The translations under genes were made by a program, and so were the position numbers. A DNA stretch of 64,000 nucleotides. Origin: Acinetobacter sp. UBA3106 (lineage in GTDB: Bacteria > Pseudomonadota > Gammaproteobacteria > Pseudomonadales > Moraxellaceae). Shown here piece after piece: positions 15,975 through 24,275 of the stretch (position 1 is its first letter; each line of letters begins with the position of its first letter). The stretch lies in NCBI GenBank assembly GCA_002365595.1, contig DFAM01000015.1, forward strand, positions 161,953 to 225,952, in the 5' to 3' direction. The notes below the pieces were generated by a model. That model was not told the origin of the DNA, searched no databases, and saw nothing but the letters and a program-made list of their open reading frames with translations.

Positions 15975-16601
15975 ATGGCTCGTTATATTGGTCCAAAATG
16001 CAAACTCTCTCGCCGCGAAGGGACAGACCTGCAACTTAAATCAGGCGTTAAACCGTTTGACGTTAAGACAAAAAAACATGCTAAAGCTCCTGGCCAACAC
16101 GGTGGAGCTCGTGGCAGCAAACAATCTGAGTACTCACTACAATTACGTGAAAAACAAAAAGTACGTCGTATGTACGGTGTGTTAGAACGTCAATTTAGTA
16201 ACTACTATAAAGAAGCTGCTCGTGTGAAAGGCGCAACAGGTGAAAACTTGTTGAAATTGCTTGAAAGCCGTCTTGATAACGTAGTTTATCGCATGGGTTT
16301 TGGTTCTACACGTGCAGAAGCTCGTCAGCTTGTATCTCACCGTAGCATTACTTTGAATGGTCGTCGTGTTAACATCGCGTCTATCCAAGTTAAAGCTGGT
16401 GATGTAATCGCGGTTCACGAAGGTGCTAAACAACAATTACGTATTAAAAGCGCAATTGAATTGGCTGCTCAACGTGGTATCCCTTCTTGGATGGAAGTTG
16501 ACCATTCAAAACTAGAAGGTACGTTTAAAGCTGCACCGGATCGTTCTGATTTACCTGCTGAAATCAACGAAAGCTTGATTGTAGAATTGTATTCTAAATA
16601 A
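15975..16601 (+). CDS. rpsD: 30S ribosomal protein S4
   Basis: S4 starts 30S assembly and in E. coli represses the alpha operon. 208 residues: an N-terminal domain with 'GPKCKLSRREGTDL' and 'KAPGQHG', then an S4 RNA-binding domain from about 95 ('LESRLDNVVYRMGFGSTRAEARQLVSH'). The cysteine in the first motif is a single one, so no zinc site. Confidence 0.97.
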   Translation: MARYIGPKCKLSRREGTDLQLKSGVKPFDVKTKKHAKAPGQHGGARGSKQSEYSLQLREKQKVRRMYGVLERQFSNYYKEAARVKGATGENLLKLLESRLDNVVYRMGFGSTRAEARQLVSHRSITLNGRRVNIASIQVKAGDVIAVHEGAKQQLRIKSAIELAAQRGIPSWMEVDHSKLEGTFKAAPDRSDLPAEINESLIVELYSK

Positions 16602-16618
16602 TCCTTGAGGTAGCAATA

Positions 16619-17626
16619 ATGACGCGTACTGCAAATGAGTTTCTAACTCCGCAAGCGATCAAGGTCGAAGCGGCTAGCGGGACCTCGGCAAAAGTGATTC
16701 TGGAACCATTAGAGCGTGGCTTTGGTCATACTCTAGGTAATGCTTTACGTCGTATCCTTCTTTCTTCTTTACCTGGCGCTGCTGTGGTAGAAGTTGAAAT
16801 AGAAGGGGTTGAGCACGAGTACAGTACCTTAGAAGGCTTGCAGCAGGACATCGTCGAGCTCTTGCTGAACCTAAAAGGATTGTCGATTAAGCTGTTCGAT
16901 CAAAACGAAGCATATTTGACATTAGAAAAACAAGGTCCAGGCGATGTAACTGCTGCTGATCTTCGTTTACCTCATAATGTTGAAGTGGTAAACCCTGAGC
17001 ATTTGATTGGCACTTTAAGTGCCTCAGGCAATTTAAAAATGCGCCTGAAAGTTTCTCAAGGTCGCGGTTATGAAACTTCTGACTCACGTTTCCCAGAAGG
17101 CGAGACTCGCCCGGTGGGTCGTTTACAGTTAGATGCTTCTTATAGCCCAATCAAGCGCGTGTCTTACACAGTGGAAAACGCTCGTGTAGAACAACGTACT
17201 GACCTTGATAAATTGATCATTGATCTTGAAACTAACGGTACAGTTGATCCTGAAGAAGCAATCCGCAAAGCGGCAACAATCTTGCAACAACAAATTGCAA
17301 TTTTTGTTGATCTTCAGAAAGATCAAGCTCCTGTTGCTCAAGAGCCTCGCGAAGAAGTGGATCCAATCTTGCTTCGTCCAGTAGATGATCTAGAGCTTAC
17401 TGTTCGTTCTGCTAACTGTTTGAAAGCAGAAAATATTTACTACATCGGTGATTTGGTTCAACGTACTGAAGTGGAGTTGTTGAAAACTCCTAACTTAGGT
17501 AAAAAATCGTTAACTGAAATCAAAGATGTTCTGGCATCGAAAGGCTTGCAATTGGGCATGCGTTTAGAGAACTGGCCACCGGCTAGCCTCCGCATGGACG
17601 ATCGCTTTGCTTATCGTAGTCGTTAA
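16619..17626 (+). CDS. rpoA: RNA polymerase alpha subunit
   Basis: Alpha dimer assembles RNA polymerase and its C-terminal domain contacts UP elements and activators. 335 residues. The N-terminal domain has 'LEPLERGFGHTLGNALRRILLSSLPG' near 27-52; the C-terminal domain has 'ELTVRSANCLKAENI' near 258-272 and the helix-hairpin-helix 'TPNLGKKSLTEIKDVL'. Length is a few residues above E. coli. Intact. Confidence 0.98.
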   Translation: MTRTANEFLTPQAIKVEAASGTSAKVILEPLERGFGHTLGNALRRILLSSLPGAAVVEVEIEGVEHEYSTLEGLQQDIVELLLNLKGLSIKLFDQNEAYLTLEKQGPGDVTAADLRLPHNVEVVNPEHLIGTLSASGNLKMRLKVSQGRGYETSDSRFPEGETRPVGRLQLDASYSPIKRVSYTVENARVEQRTDLDKLIIDLETNGTVDPEEAIRKAATILQQQIAIFVDLQKDQAPVAQEPREEVDPILLRPVDDLELTVRSANCLKAENIYYIGDLVQRTEVELLKTPNLGKKSLTEIKDVLASKGLQLGMRLENWPPASLRMDDRFAYRSR

Positions 17627-17644
17627 TTAAGTAGGACTATCACC

Positions 17645-18010
17645 ATGCGTCATCGTAATAGTGGTGTGAAATTAGGCCGTACAAGCAGTCATCGTAAAGC
17701 GATGTTCCAAAACATGGCTAACTCTTTGTTTGAGCACGAGTTGATTAAAACAACTGTGCCTAAAGCTAAAGAGTTACGTCGTGTAGCTGAGCCTTTAATC
17801 ACTTTAGCTAAAAACGATACTGTTGCAAACCGTCGTTTAGCGTTTGCTCGTACTCGTTCAGCAGCAACTGTTGGTAAATTATTTACCGTTCTTGGCCCTC
17901 GTTACAAAGAACGTAACGGCGGTTATCTACGTGTTCTTAAAGCGGGCTTCCGTGCAGGTGATGCTGCACCGATGGCTTACGTTGAGCTAGTAGATCGCGA
18001 AGTTAACTAA
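17645..18010 (+). CDS. rplQ: 50S ribosomal protein L17
   Basis: L17 is located near the tunnel exit. 121 residues starting MRHRNSGVKLGRTSSHRKAM. 'PRYKERNGGYLRVLKAGFRAGD' lies near 89-110. Last gene of the superoperon; a strong terminator follows 30 bp later. Confidence 0.97.
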   Translation: MRHRNSGVKLGRTSSHRKAMFQNMANSLFEHELIKTTVPKAKELRRVAEPLITLAKNDTVANRRLAFARTRSAATVGKLFTVLGPRYKERNGGYLRVLKAGFRAGDAAPMAYVELVDREVN

Positions 18011-18037
18011 TTTCGCAAGAATAGCTTCAGTTGTTCT

Positions 18038-18068
18038 AAAAAAGACCGGTGTTTCACCGGTCTTTTTT
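18038..18068 (+). terminator. Intrinsic terminator of the ribosomal superoperon
   Basis: GACCGGTG (18044-18051), loop TTT, CACCGGTC (18055-18062), with a run of six T following and A's preceding. Perfect 8-bp GC-rich stem. Confidence 0.93.
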
Positions 18069-18084
18069 ATGTCTGATGATTTTA

Positions 18085-18167
18085 TATTGTCAGAAAATTT
18101 AAGCTTTTGTCCCGAACTGATATATTTTTTATCACTTTTATATAAACTTGACATTGCGTATTGTCAG
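18085..18167 (+). promoter_or_regulatory. Repeated TATTGTCAG sites upstream of almA
   Basis: TATTGTCAG is present at 18085-18093 and again at 18159-18167. The second copy is also the right arm of the inverted repeat TGACA-N8-TGTCA (18149-18166). The pair lies in the 200-bp gap before the monooxygenase gene, so they may be operator sites. I could not place a confident promoter. Confidence 0.35.
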
Positions 18168-18213
18168 TTTTGTGGTTTAATAAAACAAAACTTAAACAGG
18201 TTATAAAAAGAAC

Positions 18214-19710
18214 ATGGAAAAACATATTGATATTTTGATTGTAGGTGCCGGTATTTCAGGTATTGGTCTTGCTGTTCATCTTTCTAAAAATTGCCCAAAA
18301 CGCTCTTTCGACATTATTGAACGTCGTGAAAGTTTTGGTGGAACCTGGGATTTATTTAAGTATCCCGGTATTCGTTCCGATTCTGATATGTCCACTTTTG
18401 GCTTCAACTTTAAGCCTTGGCAAAAAGACAGTGTCTTGGCTGATGGACCGTCTATTAAGAATTATTTATCTGAAGTAATTGATGAGTATCAGCTCAAAAG
18501 TAAAATTCATTTTCAACATCGGGTTTTAGCTGCAAATTATGATTCGGCTCGTAAAAAGTGGCTGGTAGAAATTGAGGATGCAGCTAACAACAAGCAAACC
18601 TGGGTGGCTAATTTTGTTCTAGGATGTACAGGTTACTATAATTATGACCAGGGCTTTCAACCTGAATTCCCTAATCAGTCTGCATTTAAAGGTCAATTTA
18701 TTCATCCGCAACATTGGCCTGAGCAGTTAGATTATTCTGGTAAAAAGGTGGTCATTATTGGAAGTGGAGCAACTGCGATTACCTTGGTGCCTGCGATGGC
18801 GAAAGGCGGGGCAGGGCATGTCACCATGTTGCAACGTTCTCCAACTTATATTGCCTCTGTTCCATCGATTGATATCCTTTACGACAAAATGCGCAAGTAT
18901 TTGCCTGAAGATTTGGCTTATAAGTTAACGCGTGCGCGTAATATCGGTATGCAACGCGGTATTTATGCGCTGGCACAGAAACAGCCTAAATTACTGCGTA
19001 GCTTGTTGCTCAAATCGATTGAATTTCAGCTCAAGGGTAAAGTGGATATGAAGCATTTTACCCCGGATTATAATCCTTGGGATCAGCGTCTATGTGTGGT
19101 ACCGGATGGAGATTTATTTAAGATTTTACGTGAAGGTCGTGCTTCAGTCGAAACGGATCAAATTGATAAATTCACCGCGAACGGCATTCAGTTAAAATCC
19201 GGCAAACATCTTGAGGCAGATATTATTGTCTCTGCAACCGGTTTGAATATTCAAATTTTAGGGGGAATTCAGGCGACCATTGATGGCAAGCCAATGAATA
19301 CCTCTAAACACATGCTATATCAGGGCATTATGGTTAGTGATGTGCCGAATATGGCGATGATCATTGGTTATATCAATGCTTCATGGACACTGAAAGTGGA
19401 TATTGCAGCGGACTATATTTGTCGTATGATCAATTATATGGACAAACATGGCTATGATGAAGTGATTCCACAAGGGGATGCGACCGAGTTAATGGAAGAT
19501 ACGGTGATGGGTAGTTTGACTTCAGGTTATATTGCCCGTGCTGCTGATGTCATGCCGAAACAGGGTAAACATGCACCGTGGAGTGTCTCTAATAATTATC
19601 TGGCTGACCGTAAACAATTAAAGCATGCGCGCTTTGATGACGGTGTGCTTAAATTTCATAAACGTGAACAACAAGATAAGAAAAGTGCGACACCGCGTTT
19701 AGTTTCATAA
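18214..19710 (+). CDS. almA: AlmA-type flavin-binding monooxygenase
   Basis: Flavoprotein monooxygenase of the Baeyer-Villiger/FMO group; AlmA in other Acinetobacter is needed for growth on long-chain n-alkanes. Visible: FAD-binding GxGxxG in 'ILIVGAGISGIGLA' (about 7-20), 'GGTWDLFKYPGIRSDSD' near 43-59, the fingerprint FxGxxxHxxxWP in 'FKGQFIHPQHWP' near 157-168, and the second Rossmann motif 'VVIIGSGATAITL' near 176-188. 498 residues, close to the size of AlmA as I recall it. The place next to rplQ matches my memory of A. baylyi. Substrate range cannot be read from sequence. Confidence 0.82.
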   Translation: MEKHIDILIVGAGISGIGLAVHLSKNCPKRSFDIIERRESFGGTWDLFKYPGIRSDSDMSTFGFNFKPWQKDSVLADGPSIKNYLSEVIDEYQLKSKIHFQHRVLAANYDSARKKWLVEIEDAANNKQTWVANFVLGCTGYYNYDQGFQPEFPNQSAFKGQFIHPQHWPEQLDYSGKKVVIIGSGATAITLVPAMAKGGAGHVTMLQRSPTYIASVPSIDILYDKMRKYLPEDLAYKLTRARNIGMQRGIYALAQKQPKLLRSLLLKSIEFQLKGKVDMKHFTPDYNPWDQRLCVVPDGDLFKILREGRASVETDQIDKFTANGIQLKSGKHLEADIIVSATGLNIQILGGIQATIDGKPMNTSKHMLYQGIMVSDVPNMAMIIGYINASWTLKVDIAADYICRMINYMDKHGYDEVIPQGDATELMEDTVMGSLTSGYIARAADVMPKQGKHAPWSVSNNYLADRKQLKHARFDDGVLKFHKREQQDKKSATPRLVS

Positions 19711-19734
19711 TTGAATTTCATTATTTTTTTAAAG

Positions 19735-19759
19735 AAGGAGCATGAATGCTCCTTTTTTT
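19735..19759 (+). terminator. Terminator after almA
   Basis: AAGGAGCA (19735-19742), loop TGAA, TGCTCCTT (19747-19754), then T's to 19759. It lies between convergent genes and may act for both. Confidence 0.88.
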
Positions 19760-19860
19760 ATGCTTATTAAATCAGTAGTTCAAGTTATCAGCTTTTATTC
19801 TGTTGCAAGCTGGTACAAATAGAACTTCAAGAATTAAACCGGCATAGAAATAAATGTTGA

Positions 19861-21048
19861 TTATAGCGAACGTGAAATCAGCTCTTTCATGATTTCATTG
19901 GTGCCGGCATAAATGCGATTGGCGCGGTTATCGATATAGGCACGTGCAATCGGGTATTCCATCATGTAGCCATAACCGCCATGCAGTTGCAGGCACTCAT
20001 CTACGACCTTGGAAAACATCTCGGAAATTTTGTATTTCGCTGCTGCAGCTGCATCAATGCCCAGTTTTTCTTCAAGCTGTAATTCCATACAACGGTCTAA
20101 ATAAGTACGACAGAAATCAATTTCAGTGCGTAATTCAGCCAGCTTAAAGCGGGTATTTTGAAAAGCACTGATCGGTTTGCCAAAGGCTTGACGCTGTTTG
20201 GTGTATTGAACGGTATGCGCGAATGCTGCTTCAGCTCCAGCCTGACAAATGATGGCGACTAGCATACGCTCCCAGGCCAATTCTTTCATCAGCATCATAA
20301 AACCCATACCTTCCATTCCTAAAAGGTTTTCTTTAGGCACACGGACATTATCAAAGAACAGTTCACAGGTATCTTGTCCTTTCATGCCAATCTTATTTAG
20401 TGGTTTTCCTTTGCTAAAACCGGCACGATCCGCTTCAACAATGAGTAATGACAAATTGGCAGACCCTTTATCGCCACTACCGGTTTTGCAGACCACAATT
20501 GCCATATCACACAGGTAACCATTGGTGATGAAAATTTTAGAACCATTGATCACATAATCATTGCCATCCAGCACAGCAGTGGTACGTACCGCTTGCAGAT
20601 CAGAGCCGGTGCCAGGTTCGGTCATGGCAATCGCAGTCACTGTTTCACCCGAAGCCATTTTTAGGAGCCAATTTGACTTCTGCTCCTCATTGCCAAAATT
20701 GAAAATGTAATTGGCCACAATATCCGAATGCAGTGAAAAGCCAGTGGATGAATCCATGGCATAAGCCTGTTCTTCAATCAGGATCATGCTGTAAAGTCGG
20801 TCTACCCCCGAACCCCCGTATTGCTCTGGCATGGTGGCACAGAGTAAGCCCATGGCACCGGCCTTGTTCCATAAATCCCGGTCCACATGTTGTTGCTGTT
20901 CATATTTAGCAATATTGGGAACCACTTCCTTTTCATAAAATTTACGTACAGTTTCACGGAAAGCTTCATGCTCGGCATTAAATAAATGACGGGGTAACAT
21001 ATTGGCTAAAGGTCGAATCGCAGCTGCTTGCATTGTTATTGTGTCCAT
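19861..21048 (-). CDS. Acyl-CoA dehydrogenase family protein
   Basis: FAD enzyme that oxidises acyl-CoA to enoyl-CoA, passing electrons to ETF. 395 residues with the three usual domains: N-terminal helices, beta domain with 'AIAMTEPGTGSDLQAVRTTA' near 137-156, and C-terminal helices with 'LQLHGGYGYMMEYPIARAYID'. The motif 'RIYAGTNEIM' has Ala where short/medium-chain enzymes have the catalytic Glu; a Glu in 'LAWERML' near 250 fits the isovaleryl/long-chain type position. Substrate unknown. The start codon is chosen from the ATG with the longest ORF; a second ATG lies five codons in (MQAAAIRP). Confidence 0.85.
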   Translation of the reverse strand: MDTITMQAAAIRPLANMLPRHLFNAEHEAFRETVRKFYEKEVVPNIAKYEQQQHVDRDLWNKAGAMGLLCATMPEQYGGSGVDRLYSMILIEEQAYAMDSSTGFSLHSDIVANYIFNFGNEEQKSNWLLKMASGETVTAIAMTEPGTGSDLQAVRTTAVLDGNDYVINGSKIFITNGYLCDMAIVVCKTGSGDKGSANLSLLIVEADRAGFSKGKPLNKIGMKGQDTCELFFDNVRVPKENLLGMEGMGFMMLMKELAWERMLVAIICQAGAEAAFAHTVQYTKQRQAFGKPISAFQNTRFKLAELRTEIDFCRTYLDRCMELQLEEKLGIDAAAAAKYKISEMFSKVVDECLQLHGGYGYMMEYPIARAYIDNRANRIYAGTNEIMKELISRSL

Positions 21049-21224
21049 CTACAAAGTTATTATGAGATCAAAATTAAAAGATTGAACCGCAAGCGACAAT
21101 GAGATGAATGCTCAAATGTTGCAATAAAATGATGAATTTGGTCAATTCAGGGAAATGGCTCGAAATAGAAGGGAGGGATAGGGTAAACTAGCAAAAATTT
21201 TCACACTGTTGGGGACAGCTAGCT

Positions 21225-21482
21225 ATGAGCGAAGAAATCAGCTTGGAAGAACGTAAAGTTATTTACCGTGCTCGTCGTGGTTTAAAAGAGATTGATGTCT
21301 ATTTTGACCCCTATGTAAAAAATCATTATTTACAGGCAGATGCAGCAGAGAAAAAAGTTTTTGCTGAATTGGTCGCGCAAGAAGACCCTGACCTATTAGA
21401 CTGGTTTATGGAAGTGTCTGAACCACCGCGTCCGGAAATGAGAGCCCTGATTGTTAAGTTGAAACATTACGTCCATGGCTAA
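21225..21482 (+). CDS. sdhE: FAD assembly factor SdhE family
   Basis: SdhE promotes covalent attachment of FAD to succinate dehydrogenase SdhA. 85 residues, all helical, with the family motif RGxxE in 'RARRGLKEIDVYFDPY' near 16-31 and 'EDPDLLDWFM' near 54-63. GGGGA precedes the ATG. The next gene overlaps its end by 8 nt, as in the enteric sdhE-ygfX pair. Confidence 0.88.
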   Translation: MSEEISLEERKVIYRARRGLKEIDVYFDPYVKNHYLQADAAEKKVFAELVAQEDPDLLDWFMEVSEPPRPEMRALIVKLKHYVHG

Positions 21483-21861
21483 TCGTTGTTTTCAGCTGAA
21501 ACGCAGCCGTCTGGCATTGGTATTTCAGCTGATTATTTTTACTTTACTGATTGTACTTTTGCAGCAACTCTTGCCGGCATGGTTATGGTTGCTGTGCATT
21601 TTGTTGGGTGTAGTGACCTATGCCTATGGTTTGAAAGTACCTCAACCGATTCGTTTTGAACATTTGCATGCACGTGAATGGTCACTGTCACATTTAAAAT
21701 CGCAACAGGTTAAGCGTGTTTCGATTAGTCATTTGATTGATCATCAGCTTTATATTGTGGTTTATTTCCAGCATTTTCACGAAAAGCCGCTATTGATCTG
21801 GGTCGATCAGCTTCCTTTACAACAATGGAAAGCACTAAAAAAACTGGCTAAATTGACCTGA
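21475..21861 (+). CDS. YgfX/CptA-like small membrane protein
   Basis: 128 residues with two hydrophobic helices (about 13-31 and 33-50) and a cytoplasmic part rich in H and Q. Weak overall match to YgfX, the membrane partner of SdhE, but size, topology ('QLKRSRLALVFQL' start) and the 8-nt overlap with sdhE agree with it. A flavinylation or cell-shape role is not shown. No other domain recognised. Confidence 0.65.
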   Translation: MANRCFQLKRSRLALVFQLIIFTLLIVLLQQLLPAWLWLLCILLGVVTYAYGLKVPQPIRFEHLHAREWSLSHLKSQQVKRVSISHLIDHQLYIVVYFQHFHEKPLLIWVDQLPLQQWKALKKLAKLT

Positions 21862-21989
21862 TTGTTAGACAGTTGTATAAAATTAACTTTAATTAAAATA
21901 TTAATGATCAAATACATAGTTTTAATTTCGTATTTTTTGTAAGACAGTTTGATGTAAAAAATCACAAATATTTCAATTGTCGGACAATT
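21862..21989 (+). repeat. Three spaced copies of TTGTNNGACARTT
   Basis: TTGTTAGACAGTT (21862-21874), TTGTAAGACAGTT (21937-21949) and TTGTCGGACAATT (21977-21989) lie in the same direction in an otherwise A+T-rich 190-bp gap. Each centre is a TGT-NN-ACA-like dyad (TTGTC-G-GACAA in the third). They precede a small membrane protein gene and could bind a regulator. Confidence 0.45.
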
Positions 21990-22053
21990 TTTCTGCTGAA
22001 TTATTTAAGCTAAATGTAAATTAAAACCACCAACAGCAAATGAGGAAATCATC

Positions 22054-22155
22054 ATGGTGATTCCAACTTGGATGTTTCTGGTAATAGCAATTGTTTTGGC
22101 AATTGTTATTGGACGACTCGGAACAGTGCTGAAGGATCGATTTGCACAACATTAA
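22054..22155 (+). CDS. 33-residue single-pass membrane peptide
   Basis: ATG at 22054 to TAA at 22153-22155. The reading begins MVIPTWMFLVIAIVLAIVIG and ends with the charged tail RLGTVLKDRFAQH, so one membrane helix (about 5-20) with a positive cytoplasmic end. A good shine-dalgarno (GAGGAAA, from 22042) stands before the ATG, and a terminator follows at once. These three signals together make it likely to be real. No family recognised. Confidence 0.6.
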   Translation: MVIPTWMFLVIAIVLAIVIGRLGTVLKDRFAQH

Positions 22156-22219
22156 AGCCGAAAGGCTTGACCCCTTGATAAGTAGCATGTGCCGAACCGT
22201 CGCAATGCTACTTTTTTTT
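22155..22219 (+). terminator. Double hairpin and terminator after the membrane peptide
   Basis: AAGCC-GAAA-GGCTT (22155-22168) forms a GNRA-tetraloop hairpin. It is followed by AGTAGCAT (22181-22188) with ATGCTACT (22205-22212) and eight T's, a standard intrinsic terminator. Together they isolate a transcript of about 200 nt. Confidence 0.8.
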
Positions 22220-22377
22220 GCCCAAAATTTTTAACTTGATGGAATACAGTCAATTTTCCGTACGTCATTTCGTGGCAAAGTATCAAACCTAATTAGAGTG
22301 AATACTCTTTTATTCAGATTTCGCATCTGATATGTTTAGGTGCTATGGACATAAACACAATTATAGAGGACAGGAAA

Positions 22378-23433
22378 ATGTCGCAAGTCCAAAAAATATG
22401 CCAGGGTATGGCAGTTGTCATCGTTACAAGTTCTTTATTATCAGGTTGTTCTCAAGTGGTTAAATCAGGGGCAAATATTGCGCTGGGTTTCAGTGAGAAA
22501 CATATTGTACCGCCTATCTTAGCCATGGATGATGCGGATATGGCGTGTAATTCAGGCAATGCCTTAACGCCAGCCATTATGTCGACCAAAGATATGGGGG
22601 CAGATCCAACCCGTATTGCGGTACTTTTATATGCTTCATCGGGAATCTGTGCTGAAAACCAGGCTTTGGAAGCAGAATTACATTATTTGCGCGCTTCTAA
22701 AGCCGGACAGGTTTCAGAAGCACAAGATGCACGTATCCAGCAAAAACGCTGGGCTGCTATTGCTGCACAGCGTCAGTACGCGGGTTATCAGCTTTTAGAA
22801 AAGCGTTGGGAAGCAAAATATAATAAGGCCTTGGGTGATGGATGCCCGAAAATGAAAAGCGACCTTGATCAAACTGTATATTTAATGGGGATGATCAGTG
22901 GTTTACAGGCCATGACCAATGACATTAATTCTGGCGGTGCAGTCAATGTACCAAAAGATATTGCTGCGGTGGTAGAACGCGGCATGGTGTGTCTGGACAA
23001 TACTAAATTCTGGGGTGCGCCAGAAGCGGCGCGTGCAGTCATTTGGACTTTGCTGCCGGGTGCAGGGGATGGTAAGCCAGATCCTTATCAGACTTTAAAA
23101 CAGTCGGTGCAACTGGGTGAGCAAAAAGGCGTACGCCTGTCACATGCCTTATATGCAGTGGCAGCTCAAGCCAGCGGGGACGATGGCAAAATTCGTGATG
23201 CTTTAAAAGCATTTGCCAATGCCCGTTCTGAAGAAAAACCGGTCAATCCGCAATTCAGACTGGTAGATAGCATGGCGCAAAATATGGTGCAGGGTATTTC
23301 AGACCGTTACTGGACTGAACATACCGGCATCCGTTCAAGTGATGATGGCATGCAGCGTTTTTGGGATGATCAGGACAATTCCGCAGAGCTGGATGACTTA
23401 TTTACTGAAAATGAGAGTGCTGCATCTTCTTAA
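22378..23433 (+). CDS. Putative lipoprotein of unknown function
   Basis: 351 residues. A lipoprotein signal peptide ends in the lipobox LLSG-C, with Cys24 as lipid anchor; the mature part is mainly helical and Ala-rich with 'EAELHYLRASKAGQVSEAQDARIQQKRWAA' character near 95-125. Start chosen at 22378 because AGAGGA (22365-22370) is 7 nt upstream and the signal peptide fits; an in-frame ATG at 22345 would add 11 polar residues. The C-terminal end is acidic. No named domain recognised. The rhombosortase-like gene follows by 81 bp. Confidence 0.78.
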   Translation: MSQVQKICQGMAVVIVTSSLLSGCSQVVKSGANIALGFSEKHIVPPILAMDDADMACNSGNALTPAIMSTKDMGADPTRIAVLLYASSGICAENQALEAELHYLRASKAGQVSEAQDARIQQKRWAAIAAQRQYAGYQLLEKRWEAKYNKALGDGCPKMKSDLDQTVYLMGMISGLQAMTNDINSGGAVNVPKDIAAVVERGMVCLDNTKFWGAPEAARAVIWTLLPGAGDGKPDPYQTLKQSVQLGEQKGVRLSHALYAVAAQASGDDGKIRDALKAFANARSEEKPVNPQFRLVDSMAQNMVQGISDRYWTEHTGIRSSDDGMQRFWDDQDNSAELDDLFTENESAASS

Positions 23434-23514
23434 GTTAAACTGGGTGAAAGAGAATACAAGAAAGATTGGCTGGAATGATGTTCTATTTTTAATCCATCAT
23501 TTCTAGCCGAGGGC

Positions 23515-24090
23515 ATGCCAATGAAAGACCAGTTTCTGATGCAAAAAATTATTTTTATTGCATTTGTAATGTCTTTTTCGGCATGCCTTCAAGTTTTTGC
23601 AGATTCATTTATCTATTGGCAAGTTGATTTATTCAAAGAATTCTGGCGTTTATGGACAGCCCATTGGGTACATGTGGGCTGGATCCATTATCTGCTGAAT
23701 ATGCTGGCATTTGCATGCTTACCTTTTATTTTTCCCCGCGTCAAAATCTGGCATTTCGTGGCTCTGCTGTTATTGCTTCCACCGTTTATTAGCCTGTGTT
23801 TTTATTATTTCTTTCCCGATATAGAAGCCTATGCCGGCTTGTCCGGAGTTTTGCATGGGGCTTATGTCGCCGTTGCCTGTGTGCATTTGCTGTACAGGAA
23901 AGAACGCAATTTTGCTGCCTTGGTGCTGTGCCTGATTCTGGGGAAATTGCTTTGGGAAAATACAGTCGGCAGTGTCGGTACAGCGGAACTGATTGGTAGT
24001 CCAGTGCTGGTCGAAGCACATTTATTGGGGGTTATTGGGGGAGTAGGCATCGCCTTGGCTTATGTTTTATGGGAGTATTTCGTGGAATAG
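23515..24090 (+). CDS. Rhombosortase-like rhomboid protease
   Basis: Intramembrane serine protease of the rhomboid superfamily, small rhombosortase type that acts on GlyGly-CTERM proteins. 191 residues, about six membrane helices. The catalytic serine is in 'AGLSGVLHGAYVA' (about 112-124), the catalytic His in 'VEAHLLGVIGG' (about 167-177) and the upstream 'TAHWVHVGWIHYLLNM' has the conserved H and N. No GlyGly-CTERM substrate is encoded next to it in this window. The start may be the first ATG (23515) or the ATG two codons later (23521). Confidence 0.75.
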   Translation: MPMKDQFLMQKIIFIAFVMSFSACLQVFADSFIYWQVDLFKEFWRLWTAHWVHVGWIHYLLNMLAFACLPFIFPRVKIWHFVALLLLLPPFISLCFYYFFPDIEAYAGLSGVLHGAYVAVACVHLLYRKERNFAALVLCLILGKLLWENTVGSVGTAELIGSPVLVEAHLLGVIGGVGIALAYVLWEYFVE

Positions 24091-24275
24091 TGGCGAGATT
24101 GACATTTAAAACAGAAAAGAAAATACATATTGTCATTTTCATTGGTATCGAGTTAATGCAAATTTGTTCATAAGAATAAAGAGATTGAATAGAGAAAGGA
24201 TATTGTCTATTCAGAAAAGGAAAGTTGGCATTGCTGAAGCGGTGGCAATGATCAAAATAAGAAATAGGAAGGCAC
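24091..24275. other. Spacer without recognisable elements
   Basis: A+T-rich gap between the rhombosortase gene and the TRAP permease gene. Neither a good promoter nor a terminator hairpin was found by eye. Confidence 0.4.
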
